A stretch of DNA of 64,000 nt from Chamaecyparis obtusa (lineage: Eukaryota; Streptophyta; Pinopsida; Cupressales; Cupressaceae). Location of the stretch: the NCBI GenBank assembly GCA_027943335.1, contig BSBK01000964.1, positions 188,501 to 252,500 on the forward strand, written 5' to 3'. How positions within the stretch are numbered: the stretch's first letter is position 1; each line of letters starts with the position of its first letter. Below are positions 57,466 to 64,000 of the stretch, piece after piece. A program made the translations under genes and the position numbers. The notes below the pieces were generated by a model that did not search any database, was not told the origin of the DNA, and worked only from the letters and a program-made list of their open reading frames with translations.

Positions 57466-59975
57466 ATGACAGGATGTTTCGTTACGAGATTTGAGGTGAA
57501 ATTTTTTTATGGTTCAATTTTTTCTCTTCCAAACCTTCACATTCAAGCTTTGCTGGTGAAGGATGGATGTGATAGATCTCTTAAGGAGGTAGCATCAAAC
57601 CCTATAAATATGAGCACATAAGATTGGAATTTTATGGATAGCACATTTAGTGCAACAATTTAGTTATCTCTAGTAGATTTAGTTATGTTCAATATTGTAG
57701 AGGAGATAATATCTCATAGTTTATGGAATAATCTTGCAAATATGTATGAGACAAAGTCATTGGAAAAAAATTTAGGTTATGTAGGCATCTGTATAATTTG
57801 ATGATGCATGGAAATTCATCTATCACAAACAATATAAATGATTTAAACACACTAACAAGAAAGTTGTATTTAGTGGGAGTTAAAATTAATGTAGAAGACA
57901 AGGAAAAAATACTTTTCTTGTTGCCTTATAGTTTGGATCAACTAGTTATAGCTCTTAGTAATTCTGCACCGAGTGGGAAGCTAGTCTTTGAAGATGTGCT
58001 ATCTACTTTAATCTCTAAAGATTCAAGGTGAAATACATCTCAAGGATCCTCCTCAAATTAAGTCCTTGTTACTAGAGACAAAAAGTAGGAAAGAACCAAT
58101 ACAGTGCGTGGAAAAACTAGGTTCAAATCCAAGGGACCAAAAAAGGTAAAATCTTTTAAATGTGGCTAAAATGGATATGTCAAAAAAGATTGCAGGTCGC
58201 CAAAAGAAACCAAGGAGAATCCTATTACACTAGCATCTGAATAAAATACTATAGAAGTTAAAACACCATTTAAACATGAAGAGATATTAACTACTAATTT
58301 ATGAATTCCTTTACTTCATATTTGGATTCTTGATTGTGGTGCCTCCTTTCATATGAATCCTCATAAGACTAGTTTTCTACTTATTGGGATTTTGATGGAG
58401 GTATTTTTTACATGTTAAATAATAACCTAGGTGAAGTCATTGGTCAAGGAGAGGTAAGAGATAATATGTTTGATGGAGTAGTAAGAAATATTCAACATGT
58501 TAGACATGTAGCTAGTTTAAAGAATTTTGTTTTTATTTGGAATACTTGATGAAAAAGGATTTTTATTTAGTGGTGAAAATAGTTGTCTGAAGGTAATAAA
58601 GGGAGTCTTGGTTGTGATAAAGGAAGAAAAAGTTGGCAATCTCTATAGGTTGGTTGGACAAACTAACAATGGAGAGGCTATTGTAGTATTTGATGCAAAG
58701 ATGAACTTGGTAACAAATTAGCATCAAAGGCTAGGCCATATGAGTGAACGAGGTATCAAGGTACTATTAGATATAAATCTTCTCACAAGTGATAAATCTA
58801 AATTTTTAACTTTTTGTGAATATTTCTTGTTTGAAAAAAAGAATAGACTAATTTTTTCTATAAGTACTACCAGAAGAAAACATGTACTATATTTAATTCA
58901 TTAAGATACTTGGGAAGATCTTGTTACATCTATTGGAGTTTCATCATATTTTGGTTTCATCTATAGATGACTATTCCCATAAGGTGTAGATTTATCAGCT
59001 CAAGAAGAAATTTGAAGTGTTATCTTGTTTCAATAGGTTTATGGCTTTGGTAGAGATTCAAAAGGGTAAGACAACAAAATGTCTAAGAACAAATAGTGGA
59101 GGTAAGTTTTTTTACTAGAATTTAAATAATTTTATAGTGAACATGGAATTGCAAGGCAGTTGGCAGTTGTCAGTACACCATAAAAAAATGGTGTTGCCGA
59201 AAGCACGAACCGTACAATTATGGAGCGAACAAGATGTATGTTGAGCACTGTTGGTTTGGAGTAGAAGTTCTAGGCTGATGCTGTAAACACAACTTGTTTC
59301 TTGATAAATACATCGCCCACTACTTCTCTTAATAATAAATTCCTCAAAAAGGTAAACCAATGGATTACTCATTTCACTATGCTTTTGGTTTTTATGCTTA
59401 TGTACATATTCCTAAAGAGAGTAGAAATAAATTAGACAAGAATTCCACAATTTAATGTATTTTTCTTGGTTATGTAGAAGGTACAAAGGGGTATAGGTTG
59501 TGGGATACTACTCCCTACAAGATTATAATTATCCAAGATGTGTTCTCGAATGAAAAGGCAATAAAAAGAGGTGATGAACAAGGTATTGAAGTTATTATAG
59601 TAGAGGAGGAAAAACATGATGATAATCTTGATGTACAAGATGAATAAAATTAGAAGAAGATCATCAAGATGAAAAATAACTAGATGAGCCATAGGGTGAA
59701 ATATCACCCCTAGTAAGAAGGTCCACTAGAGCCTCCAAAGCACTTGAAAGGTACTCTCCTACTTGTAATTCAGCTTATGCTTTACGAATTGATGTTGATG
59801 AACCCAATTCATATTAGGAGGCTTGTGAAGTATAATGTGTAGATAAATAGATAGCTTCTATAGAAGAGGAGATGTAATCTCTTCATAATAATTTGACATG
59901 GGAGCTTGTTCCATTACCCAAAGGAAGAAAAGCTATTTAGAACAAGTGGGTCTTCAAGTTGAAAAGGGATTTAAG
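57466..59975 (+). pseudogene. Copia A2: gag-protease-integrase, no RT
   Basis: ATG at 57,466. Gag fragments include QALLVKDGCDRSLKEVAS, and MNDLNTLTRKLYLVGVKINV-type sequence at 57,830-57,900. The knuckle is decayed near 58,165. The protease site is WILDCGASFHMNPH (58,323; DCG). Integrase fragments lie at 58,720-59,480 (FLGYVEGTKGYRLWDTTPYK at the end). The unit closes with WELVPLPKGRKAI and WVFKLKRD at 59,900-59,975 and passes into LTR 3. Internal length ~2.57 kb, close to A1 without its insertions (~2.56 kb). Confidence 0.75.
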
Positions 59976-59980
59976 AAGAT

Positions 59981-60286
59981 TTTTTTTTGGACTTACTATA
60001 AATATAAGGTTTTTATGAATCAACTTACTATAAATAGAAGGTTTTTATGAGTCACCATAATATAAATAGTAAGTCATTTTGGTGACTTAACAAAAGTAGA
60101 AATTTTGAGAAGTGTTGTACATGTAGTTGTATGAGTCAAACTTACTGAATTTAGTAAGTGGTCTATAATTAGGACTCTACAACTTAGTTGTTATATGAAA
60201 CTCAAAGTCATGTTTGGAGATACAATTTAAACATTATTATATTTGTGAATATTCATGAGAAATAATATTGAAAGATATTGTCCCGT
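59981..60286 (+). repeat. Copia array LTR 3 (3' part deleted)
   Basis: Starts TTTTTTTTGGACTTACTATA and carries three TATA-like boxes in its first 90 bp. The LTR end, primer site and gag start of A3 are missing: at about 60,286 the sequence jumps into mid-gag. Confidence 0.7.
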
Positions 60287-62330
60287 GGAATTAAATTCAA
60301 CTGGCTATGGCTCTTAGTAATTTTTAACTGAGTGGGAAGCTGTTCTTTTAAGATGTTCTAAATTCTTTAATCTCTAAAGATTCAAGGTGAAATATATCTC
60401 AAGGATCCTCTTCAAATGAAGCCCTTGTTGCTAGAGGAAGAACTTAGAAAGGAACCAATATAGAGCATGGACAAACCAAGTCCAAATCTAAGGGATGAGA
60501 AAACATAAAGTATTGGAACTGTGGAAAAAATGGACATGTCAAAAAGGATTGTAGGTTATGAAAAGAAACCAAGGAGAATCCTATAACACCAACATCTGAA
60601 GAAAATACCACATAAGTTCAAATACCATTAGAATACAAAGTAGAAGTTCTTTACTTCATGTTTGGATTCTTTATTTTGGCACCTCCCTTCATATGAATCC
60701 TCATAGAGTCTAGTTTTCTACTTATCGGGCTTGTGATGGAGGTATGGTTTACATGGAAAATAACAACACATATGAATCCATTGGTGAAGGAGAGGTCAAA
60801 ATTAATATATTTGATGGAGTAGTTAGAACTACTTATCATGTTAGATATGTACCTATTTTAAAGAAAAATATTATTTCACTTGGAGTGTTTGATTAACAAT
60901 AATTTTGATTTAGTGGTGAAAATAGTCGTTTGACAGAAACAAAGGGAGTCTTGGTTATGATAATGTAAGAAAAAGTTGAAAAACTCTATAGATTGGTTGG
61001 AAAAACTAACAATGGAGAGCATATTCGTAGTATTTGATGCAAAGATGGAATCATCAACAACCTAGAATCAAAGGCTAGGCCATATGAGTTAACGAGGTCT
61101 TAAGGTACTGTTAGATAGAAATCTTCTTCTAGGTGTTAAATCTAAAGATTTAACTTATTGTGAACATTGTTTATATGGAAAATAGAATAAACTAAGTTTT
61201 TCTATAAGTACTACTAGAAGAAAAGATGTACTAGATTTAATTCATTTAGATAATTGGGAAGCTCTTTTAATATCTAGTGGAGGTTCATCATATTTTATGT
61301 CATTTATAGATGACTATTTTTGTAAGGTGTGAATTTAACTTTTCAAGAAGAAATATGAAGTGTTATCTTGTTTTGTGAGGTTTAGGGCTCTGGTAGAGAA
61401 TAAATAAGGTAAGAAAATAAAATTTATAAGAACAGATAATGGAGTCAAGTTTTCTTCAACAGAATTTAACCAGTTTTGTAGTGAACATGGAATTGCAAGA
61501 CAATTGACAGTTGCCAGGATACCACAAAAAAAATGGCATTGTTGAGTGCATGAACCACACAATTATGGAGTGAGCTAGATGTATGTTGAGAATTGATAGT
61601 TTAGACATGAAGTTTTGGGATGAGCCTATAAACACAACTTATTTCTTGATCTATAGATCACCTACTACTCCTCTTGATAATAAAATTCTTGAAGAAATTT
61701 GGAAAGGTAAACCAATTGATTACTCATTCCTCTATGTTTTTTGTTATGATAATTATGTACATATTCCAAAAAAGAGTAGAAATAAATTGGACAAGAAGTC
61801 CAAAAAATATTATTATCTTGGTTATGTAGAAAGTAAAAAGGGGTACAGATTGGGGGATAATGCTGCCCACAAGATTACAATTACCTGAGATGTGTTCCTT
61901 AACGAAAAAGAAATAAAAAGATGTGAAGAAAAAAAAGGTGCTAGATTTATACCAGAAGAGGTGGAATAACATAATGATAACCTAGATGTTCTAGATGAAG
62001 AACAATTAGAAGAAGATCATCAAGATGAAAAATAACTAGAATGGACACAAGGTGAAATATCACCCCTTGTAAGAAGATCCAACAAAGCATCCAAATCACA
62101 TGATAGGCACTCTCCTACTTGTAATTTTTCCTATTCTTTACTAACTGATGTTGGTGAACCCAATTCATATCAAGAGACTTGAGAAGAAAAATGTGCAGAC
62201 AAATGGAGAGATTCTACGGAAGAGGAGATGGAAGCTCTTCATTAGAATCTTACATGGGAGCTTGTTCCATTACCCAAAGGAAGAAAAGATATTGGGAAAA
62301 AGTGGGTCTTCAAGCTAATAAGGGATTCAA
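60287..62330 (+). pseudogene. Copia A3: gag (partial)-protease-integrase, no RT
   Basis: Starts in mid-gag. The knuckle is YWNCGKNGHVKKDC (60,511-60,552; first Cys lost). The protease has lost its catalytic triplet. Integrase core fragments are FIDDYFCKV and IRTDNGVKFSSTEFNQFCSE (about 61,430-61,490); the integrase end is KPIDYSFLYVFCYDNYVHIP (61,705-61,770). It closes with the same WELVPLPKGRKDIGKKWVFK sequence (62,250-62,315) before LTR 4. Positions 61,436-61,445 are the empty-site match for B copy 2 and 62,153-62,163 for E. Confidence 0.75.
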
Positions 62331-62335
62331 GAAGA

Positions 62336-62749
62336 AATTTTATTCGGACTTTCTATAAATAGAAGGTTGTTATGAATCAACTTACTATAAATAGAAGGAT
62401 TTTATAATTCAACTTACTATAAATAGTAATTCATTATGTTGACTTAACAAAAATAGTAATTTTGACAAGTGTTGTACATGTAGTTGTATGAGTCATACTT
62501 ACTGAATTTAGTAAGTGGTATGTAATTAGGACTCTACATCTTAGTTATGTATATGCAACTCAAAGTCATATTTGGAGATACGATTTGAACATTATTGTAA
62601 CTATGAAAATTATTGAGAAATAACATCGAAAGATATTTTCTCATGGTTTTTTTTCTTGGTATACTTTTACCGAGTTTTTTCCACATAAATACTCTCTTAT
62701 GTGTATTTTGCCTTCTTTGTAAATTCCTACACTTGTGATTTTTATAACA
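62336..62749 (+). repeat. Copia array LTR 4
   Basis: Starts near ATTTTATTCGGACTTTCTATA, with three TATAAATAG boxes in ~95 bp, and ends TATAACA. The decayed primer site AGGTATCAAAG stands at 62,752. Confidence 0.75.
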
Positions 62750-62805
62750 ATAGGTATCAAAGAAAGGTTATTTGTGTAGGAGTTTTTTTATTCTAGAGGT
62801 GAGCA

Positions 62806-63715
62806 ATGGTAGGAGTTTTGTTACCATATTTGACGTTCAAAAGTTGTATGGTTCAAATTTTTCTCTTTGGAAGATGAATATTCAAGCTTTACTGACGAAG
62901 GATGGATGCGATAGAGCTCTTAATGTGGCAGTATCAATACTTGCAAATGAGAACATCAGATTGGAATTTTATGGATATTATAACTACAAAAATAATTTAG
63001 TTTTTCTATAGAAGATTCAGTTATGTTCAATGTTGCAGAGGGAAAAACTTCTCATGATTTATGGAATAAGCTTGCAAAGTTGTATGAGACATAGTCATTG
63101 GAAAACATAATTTTGTTATGTAGGTAGTTGTATAATTTGAGAATGTGTGATAATTCATCTTTCAAATACCATCTGAATGATTTTAACACATTGACAAGAA
63201 AGTTGGATTTAGTGGAAGTTAAAATTGATTAAACAGATAAGGCACCAATTTTAGTTTGCTCCTTTCTTAATAGTTGGGATTAGCTAGTTGTGGCTCTTAG
63301 TAATTCTACACCGATTGGGAAGATGATATTTGAAGATGTGGTAGGTTCTTTTATCTCTAGAGATTCAAGGTGAAAGAAATCTCAAGGGTCCTCTTCAAAT
63401 GAATCCCTAGTTGCTAGAGGTAGAACTCAGGAAAGAACCAATACTGAGTGTGGAGAAACCAGGTCCAAATCCAAGGGATGGAAAAAGGTAAAGTGTTGGA
63501 ACTGTGAAAAAAATGGACATGTCAAAAAGGATTGCAAGTTTCCAAAAGAAATCAAGGAGAATCCTAGTACATGAACATCTGAAGAAAATACAACAAAAGT
63601 TCAAATACCATTATAAGATGGAGATGTATTAACTACTAATTTGAGAAGTTATTTACTTAATGTTTGGATTCTTGATTATGGTTCCTCCTTTCATATGAAT
63701 CCTCACACAAACTAG
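62806..63715 (+). pseudogene. Copia A4: gag and protease start only
   Basis: ATG at 62,806 with an early frameshift; gag WKMNIQALLTKDGCDRALNV; complete zinc knuckle CWNCEKNGHVKKDC (63,499-63,540). The reading stops just after the protease motif region (SSFHMNPHTN). Integrase is deleted and LTR 5 follows within ~30 bp. Confidence 0.7.
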
Positions 63716-63738
63716 TTTTCTAATTACCGAAGGCATAA

Positions 63739-64000
63739 TTTTTTCAGACTTACTATAAATAGAAGGTTGTTATGAGTTGAATCAGTATTAATAGTAAGTC
63801 ATTTTGGCGACTTAACAAAAATAGTAATTTTGACAAATTTTGTACATGTTGTATAAGTCATACTTACTAAATTTAGTAAGTGATCTATAATTAGGACTTT
63901 ACATCTTTCTTGTTATATGTATTTCAAAGTCCTATTTGTAGATACGATTTGAACATTGTTTTAACTGTGAAAATTATTGAGAAATAATATTGAAAGATAT
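63739..64000 (+). repeat. Copia array LTR 5 (continues past the window)
   Basis: TTTTTTCAGACTTACTATAA onward matches LTRs 1-4. It is cut by the window edge, so the array may continue. Confidence 0.7.

Overview
This is plant nuclear DNA made almost entirely of LTR retrotransposons nested inside one another. I recognise no intact host gene, tRNA, rRNA or CRISPR array. The evidence for a plant is the mix of chromodomain Ty3/gypsy elements and Ty1/copia elements primed by initiator-Met tRNA, two captured fragments that match plant housekeeping genes, and very AT-rich, stop-ridden retroelement remnants. The density of old nested insertions suggests a large gymnosperm (conifer-like) genome. That is an inference the sequence alone cannot settle.

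Left part (1-10,190): a decayed non-autonomous LTR element on the minus strand (family B, copy 1, 1-5030) is cut by a gypsy-type LTR (I, 5031-5831). A long decayed reading frame of unknown function follows on the minus strand (6609-9880), with a TATA box upstream.

Nest 1 (10,190-21,596): gypsy-like element G carries chromovirus F (10,435-18,622, TSD GTTTT) in its left LTR. F lacks reverse transcriptase and RNase H. F carries a 2.5 kb non-autonomous LTR element H (14,102-16,623, TSD TACAT) in its integrase. H holds a 90-bp higher-order minisatellite and LTRs with very different (TA)n lengths.

Middle (21,597-27,270): two hairpin repeats, about 2.6 kb without recognisable genes, a gag-less gypsy remnant J (24,884-about 26,990) and a 32-bp tandem repeat.

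Nest 2 (27,270-64,000): a head-to-tail array of copia elements (A1-A4) alternates with five LTRs. A1-A3 stop at the same place, at the start of the reverse transcriptase domain. Into A1 went family B copy 2 (29,343-50,338) and, separately, chromovirus E (51,056-56,924). Into B2 went copia element C (33,481-46,666), and into the 3' LTR of C went a 5.56 kb unit D (33,909-39,464, TSD CATCC). Inside D are short spliced-looking pieces of two host genes, eIF5B and the VIP/PPIP5K inositol-pyrophosphate kinase. The VIP pieces are in reversed order. D is the most unusual object in the window.

Most insertions can be dated relative to each other because an unoccupied related copy of the target site is present elsewhere in the window. 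None of the elements looks autonomous today. E and C keep traces of every polyprotein domain but have many stops and frameshifts. Boundaries, target-site duplications and motifs were read by eye; family names rest on motif recognition, not on searches.
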